Part shown: positions 13,922-26,100 of the stretch, one piece after another | Layout of the letters: every line of letters begins with the position of its first letter | How positions within the stretch are numbered: position 1 is the stretch's first letter | Assembly (NCBI RefSeq): GCF_048128805.1 | Contig: NC_136000.1 | Span: 14,726,854-14,790,853 of the forward strand | Length of the DNA stretch: 64,000 nt | Origin: Centroberyx gerrardi | Taxonomy: Eukaryota > Chordata > Actinopteri > Beryciformes > Berycidae | Reading direction: 5' to 3' | The notes under the pieces: generated by a model | The model's input: the letters and a program-made list of their open reading frames with translations, nothing else | Told to the model about the DNA's origin: nothing | Database searches by the model: none | Program-made: the position numbers and the translations under genes

Positions 13922-16211
13922 AATTCATTGCATTTACAGACATTAGGCTCCCACGCAGTATTTGTCACTTTGTTTCACAAAGTTATCATAGAGAATGAAA
14001 TGGAAAAGGTGGTTTTGCTTGTTGCGAGGCTCTGTCATGATACAGGGTCATTTACAATCCTATAACATATTCAGACACTGAGCAGATAAGCGAGCGATAC
14101 ATCTTTCACCGTGCCTGCCCTTCACACTTGTCATAGCACCACCATAAACAGCATCCATAACAATTGAGCCCACAGAGGGAAAACCTCCAATATGCAGAGG
14201 AGCCTGAAGCTAGGGCATACTTTGCAAAGAAATGGATATGTTTTTCAACTCGTTGTGAAAATATGAAAAACATTGTTCTTGCGGCAAGCAATACGTTCTC
14301 AGCAGGAATTTTATTTTGTAGCAGACACGCCTATAATTAATGAATAACGTAGTGTTTAGTGAGAGCATTCTATTATTTGTATACTTGGTAGAGGAAATCT
14401 TTATGGGTATGTAATTAATCATAATTAAGAAGATTTTGACAAGAGCTTGGGGACAAACCAGACAAAGCCCTCTTTCTATATTCCCAAGGAGGGCAAAGTA
14501 ATATGAAATGGATGGGATGGTAGGTATGTAGGCAGCTAATGAGATACATTTGCAGTAGGTCTTGTTATGATCTCTGCTTTCCTCTGTGTTAAGGGAGATC
14601 ATCGAGGGTTGCAACCGCTGGCTGAAGAAGGGAGGACGTACACCTCCTTGTTTCTCTAAACCTCCTCCTTAGATCTATTACAGTGCACTTCACAAGGCTA
14701 AGTACCATTTAATTTAGTCGCCCTCCCATATTTATCTTCTGCTTGTGATTTATGGGGTTAGTATATATGCGCTTGGAAATGCTTTACAATGCGGGAATCT
14801 TTTTACTGAATTGATCCACTGAATTTCATGCTATCCTGCATGACAAGGTCGTTCTTCCTTTGATTAAATTTTGATTAAATGATTAGTGGATATCAAAATT
14901 ATTATTTATAAATGTTTTTTGTTGTTGTTGCGGTATCTAGTAAAAAGGCTACCCATGATAGCATGACAGCATAACATAACCTCACAAGGATAATATACAG
15001 TATAATGCAATAAATTATAAGATTTTGCCACGCTCCTCCTTCCATTTCCTTCTTAGATATTATTAGATATTAAAGAAAATAAATCCTTAAATTGGTTCGG
15101 TAAATGAATATTTTTAATTGTTAACATTTATAAATTATTTGACAATAGCAATAATCAGTAAACCATTACTTATGATTCAGCAATGGCTTGTTATTACAGT
15201 AAATTCACACTATCACTATAGACCTCATGTCATTTCATTTGAAGTGCTTATTGACATGAAATACAGGTGAAAAAAGCAGGTGAAAACACTCTCTAATTAT
15301 ACAGACTGAGAGAGAGGTCTTTGACCTTACAAGGACGAAAGTGCCTGAGTGACACTAGCTTGTCAGCACCTGTTTGGCGTCTGTGTCTGACTGACTGGCT
15401 GAGAGCTGACTGTTTGATTAAAGTCCAGAGAAGAAGTCATTCTCTTTAAAGTCCACAGAGTACGAGATCAAGAGACGCCCAGGTGATGAACGATGTGTCC
15501 TGCAGTCCACCTCTCTAATTTTCTTTTTGGAAATGAAATGAGCTCGTCTGTGTGGACGGTCTTCTGTGTCTGTTAATTGCTCTTCACAAGCAGTGTTGAG
15601 AAAGTGGATGACAAAGTGAGCATACCATCTGTGGCAGCTGCTGACTGGAGGCTAATGCCCCCAAGAGCCCGCATACTGTTCTGACACTGGCATTTCTCAC
15701 TCTGAGCGGTGTTATTCTAGTCAGGAGCAATAATACCTTAGGTTGAATAATTTAGCCATTGCCCCAGCATAAGTCAGTTCGCTATCAGCCACAAAGACAG
15801 CTGAAGAAGGAATAGCCTTAAGGTAGCGCAGTTTACACATGTTCGATGCTCTAAATAGATGTTAAGAAATGTTATGTTCAGGTTTAAAACAAAGTGGAAT
15901 AGATTATTATGTTTCCGGGCAGCATGATGGTCGGGACAACAGCACTATGGTACGTCCAACACCACTCTGAGCAGTAAAGAGTGGAGATGTGTTGAGTGAT
16001 GTGGAGAGCTGTCCCACTTGGCGAGGAGCTGAATTGTGTTTGATTTCATAAATAATTGCAGTCATCAGGGACACACATTGTTTTAGGCTTAACCATGTTG
16101 TTTACCCATGCCACATGTCTGAGGGAAAGACACTGTTGTGGATACACATTGCCCTCAAGGAGTTTGTGGGAATCTTACCCGGGGCCTACGGTTGGCAAGG
16201 GTGGCTTTTCC

Positions 16212-16261
16212 GGTGTGTGTGTGTGTGCGTGCGTGCGTGTGTGTGTGTGTGTGTATGTGTG
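16212..16261. repeat. (GT)n/(GCGT)n compound microsatellite
   Basis: GT repeats with three internal GCGT units. Confidence 0.9.
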
Positions 16262-16854
16262 AATAAGTGAGAGAGATAATTTAAAAAGGGAGAAAAAACA
16301 ACAACAACGTGCATCTAGTACTTGAAGTATTTGGGCTAAGCTGTAAGCAAACACATCCGTAGTTAATGAGGCATGGTGTATGGAATGATGATTGGAATTC
16401 ATCATGGCTTTCCGTTGCCGTTGACTACTCTTGTTTAGGTGGAGAATTATGCTCCGACAGTCAGACAGCCACTAAAGACAAGTAAAAAGATGATTTTTTA
16501 CAGTACACTATGTGTTAACAAATTAACAGACACATATGTGGGCAAAAAGTAAGTTGAACAAAAAGGTGATTGATTGTTCCCTTGCTGCCTTCCTGTCAGT
16601 TCAGTTTCTGTCAGCAGAGGATACATGAAAGATGGAAACCATCGATGCCTCTGGCCCAAATCCCACTTTGCACTCGCAAATGTAGAAATTCTTCGAAAAC
16701 AATAAAAAGCAAGAACTTTTCCCTTCCCCATGACCCCAAGAGTTTTCAGAATAACAAGGAAAAAGACATTTCTTTTGGAAGAGGTGTGGTGCGTGCTTCT
16801 TCACTTCGCTCATCAGAGCCTCGTCTGGTAGTCTCTGTGGTGGACTGGGGCTTC

Positions 16855-16905
16855 TGTGTGTGTGTGCGTGTGTGTGTATTTTTGCATACAAATGTGTACA
16901 TGTGC

Positions 16906-16936
<31 letters not shown>
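16855..16936. repeat. Interrupted (TG)n tract
   Basis: TG runs at 16855-16878 and 16903-16936 around a TG-rich spacer. Confidence 0.9.
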
Positions 16937-16937
<1 letters not shown>

Positions 16938-17199
16938 TACAGAGAGCTGAGAGTTGGAGGCAGTGGAGGGCTGGGAGAGCGGTGATTAGGAATCAGTGTT
17001 TGTGCTTCTTCAGCCCGTGTTTGGTGCCAGAGATGAAAGGGAGCGGAGGTGTAGGTGTGGGTGCAGGATCTTTATCTGAGCATCTCCCTGTGCAGTGGAG
17101 GGAGGTCTGGTATGTGACTGGTATGTCCCTATTATGAGTGAGCGCAGTGAGCTCAGTTGTCCCATTCAACCCTCAAAACAGCAGTGCTATAAACCAGCA

Positions 17200-17800
17200 T
17201 GGTGCCAATTAGGATGGAGCAGCCAAACGTATGCCCCTCTCAAAATCCCTGATTAAAGTGCATATTGATGTCATAAATTAGAAGAGTACAATAGATTGTT
17301 GGGTGTTTGTGTGTAAATGTTTAATTAACCTGCTTGCCTACATCACTGCTGTACATTGTAGCTAAGGAATCAATCTACTTAGCAACCCATTTAACAATAC
17401 AAGGCCTGCCTTGTATGACATGTTCATTGGGGACAGCCGAGCAGTTGTTAATGTCTTCAAATTAACAAAGCCATTAACCCAAGTGATAATGGTCTAATTC
17501 ATGTGTGTGTGCAGGTTGTCCAAGGACAATAACTCTTGATATAAAACCTTGGTCTAATTTTCTTCATGGCATCAGCTAAATTATCTGTATTTTAATGATC
17601 AAAGACGCATTTAAATCAGAATGCTAATGATCAGGGAGATGTTCTAACCAGTTGCGTTTAATCAGGAATCAAACGGAGGTGTCTAATAGAAATGTTAATA
17701 ATGAAAAGAGTCGTGTTATTCCGCAGCGTTAAATCAGCATTTATTGTTCGGCGTCAGCTCTTACTTTTCACCTATTCAAATATTTATCCAACATTTCAAT
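17200..17800. promoter_or_regulatory. Candidate conserved non-coding element / enhancer cluster
   Basis: This is the most enhancer-like stretch of the left desert. About 600 bp carry more than a dozen TAAT/ATTA cores (for example GTTTAATTAACC near 17318 and TTTAATCAGG near 17657), a TCF/LEF-type GATCAAAG at 17597-17604, and repeated AATGATCA strings. There is no long open frame, no simple repeat and no transposon signature. By synteny the likely target is foxb1 or anxa2, but that is inference. Confidence 0.4.
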
Positions 17801-20740
17801 ACTGCATGTGATTGTTGTGGATACGGGAATTTTTCGATGAATCCAGATTTTAACACCCATTAAGTTTTTCATGCTCTGTTTTTTTTTAATGTTCTATAGA
17901 GTGATGTATGGTGTGCAGTGTTTGTGTGCACCCCCCCCTCCCTCCCTTGCAGAGATCATAGAACACAGAGGGGGCCATGATGACCCCATCCCAGAGGAGC
18001 CTGCTGTTTTGCCTGCAAGGTAAAGAGCTGGATGCAGAGGAGTTTTTGATTTAATCACCGTGCTCCACAGTGCACAATGTATACTTGGAGGAGATGGCAA
18101 TTATAACGCCCATGCCGGCCTGCTGTCCTGCCTGTGTGGTGATGTATTCCCCCGGGGCATCGCGGGGAGACGGCAGTGGCGGGGGCACAGCTACCATGAA
18201 AGAGAGCAGAAATCCCCCTGCAGACACAGGAGGCTTATCACTCTGCAATAAGAGCCAATGACGAGCTGGATCACTGAGGCGCGCCATACTTGGTTCGTGC
18301 CTCCTTCTGAATAGAGCAAACACTTCAAAACAAGGTACGAGGTATTTCTATTTTCTTTTGTGTGTACTTTTCTGCCAACCTCAGGAAATGCTGGCACCAC
18401 ACTGACCCAGTTTACCTTTCTGCTTGAAAATCGATTTGATTACACAGCTTTGTATACAGTGGTTTCACATTTTCCTTAATCCTCATATTAATGCCATTCT
18501 CACAGTCCAGATTTATAGTACCCTTTTGAGCGGATTGTTTATACTATGAGGAGAGGATACGGTATTATGATACAATATTGATATTTCCATAAATAAGTAC
18601 TACTGCCAGCTCTCACGCATACTGCATTCTTCAGACTTTACTGAGAGGAACTAGCTCAACAACTTTTCATATTGGATCAATCCTACAAGGAATATTGTTG
18701 TTTATTGGCAAACATCCTGACACATCATCATACACAATGAAGTAGACATGAATAATTAATAACCTCTTACACAAAATATTCACTTGCGCTCGAATGGTGT
18801 TTACTCCCCTGCAGACATCCACACTGAGGATAACCTCTGCTGTTTAGAGGAGCTATGCGTCTCACTTCTCTGTTGCTGAATACTGAGAAGTTACAAGAGA
18901 CACAGTAACAACATAAAAGCTGCAAGAAATAGATCAGTAAATACATAGCTGCAGTGTTTAAAGAGTGGCTCGAAAACACCGTGATTGTATTTTGGAACCA
19001 GGAAAAGTAGTGCAGTGCAGCCAAGAACTGGTGCTTGCAGAGGGATCGAGGCTAAACCCAATTACAGGTGATGTGGTAATGAGCTTAATCTGATTTTTGG
19101 CATTTGCAAAGCAGAGTTTGAAATCCACTGTTTTTTTTTTTTGTTTTTTTTTTGGTACACTTAAAAATCAGCATCATAACACTAAAGGAAGATTTGTTTA
19201 GTAGCCCTACAAAAAGCTTGCTATTTATTTGAAACAACTTAAATATAATAATTGTATACATTTTAATTTCTTAGGGAAAGGTTTTTGACACAACTGTCGA
19301 CACATTTTGGGATTAGATTTGAAAATTTTGGGTCTGCAGATTTATACCCTCCCTCATTCTAAATCAACGTTCACAATCGCATTTCTAATGTTGCCCAAAT
19401 TACACAACTTTGTTTTCAATCCCTGCCTCTCACTCCAGGTTCAAGGCCACAGCACATAAATTATGTTCTAAAACAATTATGCTGGTTATTGTTAACATGT
19501 GCGCTACTTTTGAGCACACTTGTTAAAGTTAGTACCTCTGGTTTAGACTAAAAACCAACAGACTTACAAGTGAATTTTATATACCTTAGTGAATGTAACC
19601 CAGTTGGGTCCTGTAGACACTGTGCAGCAGAATACTGAGACGGTGACTGACTGACTGACGGAGGATGGTGCCGCCCTGGGGAGTCATCTTTGTGGGTGAA
19701 GTGACACTCCCCTTGTAACTGTCTCGGAAGTCAATGCTATCATACTGTCAAACTCGGAGCTTGCTTCCCGCATTTCTTTTATTTCCCCCCTCTCTGTATT
19801 CCAAATCATTCCCACAGCCTACAGCTATGAGTGCAGACTTTTAGTGCACGTCCGCTCTAGACGGGAAGTGTGGGGGACGGGGTGCATCCTGGGCCACCCT
19901 CACCAGGGAAAGTGACAGCCTGGATAATTGGCACTAATCAAGCGACTGCCTGCGCTGAGTGAATGTCGCTATCTGAACCGAGAGAGGAATAGGGTTGACC
20001 CACAGAGGTAGTGCCCAAGGCCCTTACTCTCCTACAATAGACTCTGTCAATCCACAGCATGTGCCAGTCATCTACCGGAGCAGTCCCTCTTTGGTCAATA
20101 TGCAAAAAAAAAAAGAAGAAAGTCAGAGCTATAGAGAAAGAAAGAGAGAGGGGGTGGGAAGGGGGGGGGGGGGAGAGGGAGAGAGAGACGTTTCCTATTT
20201 CACATGAAAACTGTGATGTTATGGAGAGCATACTACATTATTCTTTTTTATAATTTCTCTTACAGCTATTGCTTTGAATTACAGAGGACTTTTTGTCAAG
20301 AGCGAGAAGAGGATGAATCAAAAATTCATCTGAAGAAGTTCTGGATAGGGTGAGGCGAATGTACCTCTGTGGTGGAACCAACATTTGCAAAAGTTCTATC
20401 TCCTTAAGCAATTATTAGCGGTGATAGTTTGACATGTACAAGAGTTGTCAACAACTGACTTTAAACAAAGTACAAAGCAGAAGTAAACAGTGCCTTGGGC
20501 AAAATTAACTTGGGGGACTAGCCACCTCATGAATTATAAATGGCTATCTATTACTGCAGTGAGTGGTACTACCAGGAGGCCTTCGTTCACTGGAATAGAC
20601 TAACCTATTTTCAACACATCTGATAGTCAAGTGACAGTAAAGCACTAAAGAATGCAGTTCAGGGAAAAATGAGCCTGTTATTTAGTAAATGAGTTGTGTA
20701 ATTTCTAAATTGTACCAAACTAACCACGGAATACCCTCAG
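17801..20740. other. Intergenic, no gene seen
   Basis: No gene found. A GC-richer, non-repetitive block at 17950-18260 could be a further conserved element. A G14 run followed by GA repeats lies at 20160-20190, and a broken T-run lies at about 19130-19152. Confidence 0.5.
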
Positions 20741-20960
20741 GGGTTTGTGTCATCTGCTATACACGTTTCCCGACTAACTGCCATTCACTTGCAAATTAAT
20801 TCCCTTCACAGAGCACATTTTAATCCATCTAATTAGCAAAGTGGCCTATACATAAAAGCCTGTGTTTTATCTCTTTAATCCTCACCTCCCTGATGCCGTT
20901 TGGAAATAATTGAAATTATGTCAGATCAGATTTTATCGAGCCTGGTCGATTCTTTACCTG
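20741..20960. promoter_or_regulatory. Candidate conserved non-coding element
   Basis: Contains GCAAATTAATTCC, TCTAATTAGC and AAATAATTGAAATTA motifs in non-repetitive sequence. Texture-based inference only. Confidence 0.27.
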
Positions 20961-22890
20961 TCTTCTTATGCCAGGCTCTGAACTGGACTTGGACTTGTTC
21001 TCTTAGAGGGCCTGTAGATGTCTGCTCTGTTTCTGCATAATTCAGACAGGTTTGCATCTCTGGAGATACAAAGTTTAAAAAAAAAAAAAAAAAATCCACA
21101 GGTTCGGAGTGCTTCCTCTTTACATACCTTCAGAGTATTTCCCTTGTCATAATTCTCAGGATGGAAGCGTAGCACCTCCACTGACCTGAGATGACAAAGA
21201 AGAGGGAGTAGAGAAGCTCCCAGAAGCCGCTGCTGCTGGAGCCACGAGGAGCCCGGCTGGTCAACATTGATAAAAGACAGCGGCACGTCGTCTTAACGAG
21301 GGACTTGTGCCTGCGTGTGCCTTCTGGGCTCCGTCTGAGATAGGTGGTGAGACATCTGGATTGGCACCTCTCTGGATACACGTCTCTAACCACTGGAGAA
21401 CTGTGAATACTGTGAACTACAGCGGCTCCCAGTAGAACAAGCCGCACACCATAGGCTTCTTTGGACAAGCAGAGGAAAAGAGAAATGCTGAAAGTCAATT
21501 AAGTAGAATTTCCTACAGAGGTACAAGACACTCCCAATGGGTAGATTCTGAGGAACGTAAAGGTGAGACGAGACTCATTTTCATTTGCTTCTGTATATAT
21601 CAGAAAATGAGTTTCACCTTTTAGTTCCTATATATATCAGAATCTATCTATCTCAATGCACAAGTTGTACCTTGAAGCAGAGGAGCTATAGTACAGCAGC
21701 AGAAGACGATGCCAGGTTCCAGCTAAGAACAAGATGATGAAGCTACAATAGGCACATGATCCCCAAAAGATGATCGGACGTTTGCCTGGTGCGACTGTCA
21801 CTGCACTTATATATTGAGGATACAGTTTGCTAGATGACTACATGTGCTTTTCCAATCCTTGCTTCCCCCCTTTTCCTTCTTTTTGTAATTTGTGAGTCTT
21901 TGCACAGCAAGCGCGTCTTTTCCTTGTCTTCAAAAGACCAGTAAATACAATCTTTTCAAACCACTGGAAATAAATACATACCTGAATACAGTAGAAAAAA
22001 CAACACTGTGATCTAGCTCTACAAACACAATGATTGGCAGGTGTATGGCATTAAGTGGGATTCAAGCACAGCTTCACACATTAATTGTACCTGCCGTTAA
22101 AGGATGTTAACCAATATATATTCAACACCCTCTTTTTAGACTCAGTTCTGAGGAGTCACTCTTCAAACATGGCAGTGTTGTGTGAGCCGCACCGCTGTAG
22201 ATTTCAGGAGACTTGAAATACCTTTTTTAGTCAGAGCGTCACTGCAGAACAACATTCCCCCCAGCTGTTTATTGGCAACAAAATAAACTAAAATAACTTC
22301 AGTTTGTTTTGAATTGAAAGTCTTCATAAATGAAAATAAACACTGTTACAGCTATGTGCTGCTGAATTTCCTTTCCATACAAATGAATATATTTACTTTG
22401 TATATTTTTGCACATCAAAATTTCATTCTTTCATATTTTATTTGAATTTTTTTTTTTTTTTTTTGACAAGGTCCAGAATTATTTAACACCCTGGACATAC
22501 TAAGGCCACTGTGCTTTCTTGTTTCTGACAGTTGATTAAAGGCTTCAGTTACAAGTCCCTATGCTAATCTGAGGATAATACACTGGATCTGGTAAAGAAC
22601 TTTACAGATGAAAGTACCGTCGCTGTGCTCTGATAAAAGGACAGTGAACACAACACTGCATAATATTAGCTAGGTGGAGTTAGTTGCACCGACTCGTAAT
22701 TGTCCAACATGCCTGGGAGATACAGAGATGAGTTCACGGGACTCCAAAATCCTTGCCCTCGTTTTGCATATGCTCGGCTTTACATGGAAGGAGAGAGGGA
22801 GGCAGGGAGGGGCAGACTCGAGTGATCTTCCCAGTGTCTCCAAGTCATTTTGTTTATCATTCAAATGAACACCTTGTTCCATTATCCATG
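20961..22890. other. Intergenic, no gene seen
   Basis: Homopolymer runs only (A17 near 21077-21094, T18 near 22447-22464). A duplicated TATATATCAGAA string lies at 21594-21645. No coding or mobile-element signal was recognised. Confidence 0.5.
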
Positions 22891-23130
22891 AGGGAGTGGG
22901 AGTAATGTGTTAATGTCCCCTACTCATGGCTCGTCTTTCGGCCAGAGCTGACAGCACCCCACCCATCCGTGTCACAGATGATGGGAGACAAAAGAGGGAG
23001 AGGGCGGGAAAAACAGGTAATTACCTCATACCTACACTTTTATAAAGGGGACTCCCCTAAGCATTCATATTTCTCTGTATAATTAGGCCAAACATGCCAC
23101 GGTCTGGGGATGCGTTTGAGGACACAGAGA
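22891..23130. promoter_or_regulatory. Candidate conserved non-coding element
   Basis: Contains a palindromic GGTAATTACC core near 23019 and a CTTTTATAAAGG string near 23037, in non-repetitive sequence. No open frame. Texture-based inference. Confidence 0.27.
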
Positions 23131-26100
23131 CTTGGGGACTTTGATGAAATCTGAAGTGTCAAGCAGACATGAAGGGACCACAGCACTTGTGCCCTTCACG
23201 CAGTGTTGTGTTTATGCTGCATGCAGAAAAGAGCCTTCTCATAGGGATCCTTGCCTTTATGTTTCTTTATTTGATTGATTATTTAGTGGAAAACTCCACA
23301 GCACAAATCAGTGTGAAGCCAGCAAGTAAAGTCAAATAACAAGGGAGAGTGCAGGTCTGAGGGAGGGAAAGATCTCAAGATCTTTTTGAAGCGCCTCAGA
23401 GTAGCCAAAGGCGAGTAGATCTTCACGCTTTCATATCCCCTTTTTAATATTTCTCCCCATTTTAATGATGTGCTTCCTATCCTTGAGTAAAGTTCTTCAT
23501 AGCCAGTCTTTTTGCCAGAGAGGATTTTTTCCCTTTGAAATAAAATGTAAGTATATATTTAGTCTCCTAGTTTAGAAGCTTACAGGCCAAGGCAGAAATT
23601 CAAATTTGTGCTTTTATGAATAAGCATATTGACGGTTGTCTGGCTATAACCAAAATGCTAACAATACATTAATAAACAATGTGTAAGTTCCGCTCTAAAG
23701 CTTTGGCTGGAGGAATCTGAGGCCTGAGTTTTGATGTGGAACAAAGAAAAAACAAAAAAGTTTTTGGTTCACCATCAACTGGATGAAAATGGTAAAATGA
23801 CTGGGTATCAATAATATACTGTAAAAATCTAAGTTACATACAACCAGAGAATAGACAGACAAAGGATTATGTGTGTCTGTCCATGACATTATTATGTACA
23901 ATATAGGTAACCATCTATGCAGCAAGGCCACGACTGACAAATCAAATATTGATGCTGATAGTGGAGAAACTTCCAGAAACAGAAAGAGACAAATGAAATC
24001 CAAAGCAGCAACTGTCTGTGCAGGCAGCTGTCATTACAACACCCATAAGTATTTGAGGCCCAGATATCAAAGCCTTCCTTTTGATACAGTCGGTCCCACA
24101 GAGGTCTGCTCTCCTTTAAACATATCTATAATGAAGGGATCTCATCACAGTCTGTCTGTCTCAATTACCAGCCAGAGCTTTGGACTTCCAGTCTCACGCC
24201 CTCAGGCTGACTAAATATACCTGCATCTCCTTCTCTCCTTCACTGAAACACACTGGCCCCACTTGAAAGGAGATGCAGCCAGTAAAGTTAGCATATGTAA
24301 AACCATTTCTTATTCTGTATTAGGGAGTAAGGGTAACTAGCATCCATGAAGCTGAATCTTAAGATTGCTCTCTGGAAATACAGCAGACAATGAGTGAGAG
24401 AGACAGAATATGATTCCAACTGATGAAAGACGGGGTAAATGGATCAATAAACTGGATCAAATGTAGACATATACTGCTATGAATGCCTTGTGCTGCTCCT
24501 ATTATTTACAAAAAATGTACAATACAATCAGAGATGCATAAGGCAAAGAACAACTTCACTTAATATACAGGAACTCTTTCTCTAAATATCTCTTTTAGGC
24601 ACTGATGATTAGATCAAGATAGATCAAGATGCTATTATAGTTTTAATAGTAGAACCGTTTTGTCAACATCTCTTTAATGAACTTCTCACAAACTAACACT
24701 GACAGTTATAGACATACAGGTAACAATGGAGGGTTTATTATTATTATTATAGCATTAGTCAAACCTATTGTTCTGTATTGTATTCTAACACAATTGTTTC
24801 ATTATTACCAACTTTCTGGCAAAGACGTTGAAAGGGAAATATGTATATCCCCCCCCTCCTCTCTTAAGGCAGAGATAGCCATTGAAAAAAAGTGCTGGTT
24901 CAGTCTCCCTCTGTCTCTGGGCATAGCTTTGATCAGTCCCACCTCAAGACTTATCCTGGAGGGAGCACTGCACTCCTATTCTCTATAGCTAATCATACTT
25001 CCTGTCTTTGTCTTTATGTGCTTTAGACAAGCGTCAGATAGAAGAGCACAGGAACAGATTTGCCCCGAGAACATGGAGAATAAAGCCTCTGGTTGTGCTG
25101 CGGCTCGTCTTCTCCAGCGGATTTGCTCATGAATATTTCCACTGTTTTGGAGTGGTGGATTTCAATCCATTGCTGCTGTAAGAAAAGGTGCTTTTGAGAG
25201 GGAGATAAAAAACCTTGCAGAGTTTTGAGATGCCAGTGTATATGTACTGTATGTCACCTGACTGTGGTGGATTGTGTATTTTTAGATGTACACAGTTGTT
25301 GATGAATGGGGATATAAAGGCCAGAGGTTAGCTCCAGCTGTACAGTATAGACATTATCGTCTTTAAGGAGAGAAGAGACCCGAACACTGAAGTGGTTAAC
25401 AAAATAATTCCACATGCACAGCATATTCTTTGGGCTCAGGCAATATTGCTCTGCCTGCCACCAGTGGCACTTTTCACTGAGAAACGTGCTTTGTGTTTGT
25501 CAAGCAAGTACAGAAAAGACCATTTCTGCCAGGAGCCAAAAAGAATCAAAAGAAATAGACAAAAATCCTCTCTCTTTTTCGGGGAAGCTGAAGGCTATGA
25601 AAACCATCTTGTGTTCTATTTTTGATCTCATTTCCATATCCATGGCCACCTGAGGGAGGTCAGGCTGCTCTGGCCAACTTCCTCACAGGGAGAGGGACTA
25701 ACGGTGACAGGGACACAAACACAACCAGCCTCTTCCCCTCCGCCACCATCTTCCATCCTTTCCAACACCCATGCCACTCATTATCCTCACTGGCACCAGC
25801 AAGACGCTCACATGGATAGGGAAATTAATCGGCGTAAAAAACAGAAAACAATAAAATCTTTTTTTTTCCCTTTACCTCTTTCTTTCTGTTTTCTCCCTCT
25901 TCAAAGCCTGCAACTCTCTGCTGTGCCCTAGGGTTAATTAACATGAACCAAACAGCGAATGATCAGAGAGAATGGGAAATCTCCAAAGGTTAAGTGTCAC
26001 ATGGGAAACGTGTTGTCAGAAGAAGAAGGCTTTTTTTTCCTGCTCGTTCAAAGTCAAATGAGAGAGTAGCGGTGCAGAGGGAAGGAATTTGTAGACACCT

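Larger units (their letters stand above)
7601..17140. other. Intergenic, no gene seen
   Basis: No splice-consistent coding exon on either strand. Contents seen: several TTTTAATTG-type AT-rich blocks (8380-8540, 13400-13560, 14640-14830), a direct repeat of a TACACAGTTAGTA-like string at 12215-12252, CA/TG microsatellites at 13884-13921, 16212-16261 and 16855-16936, and a CTCF-like motif at 11607-11622. No transposon was recognised. Confidence 0.55.
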
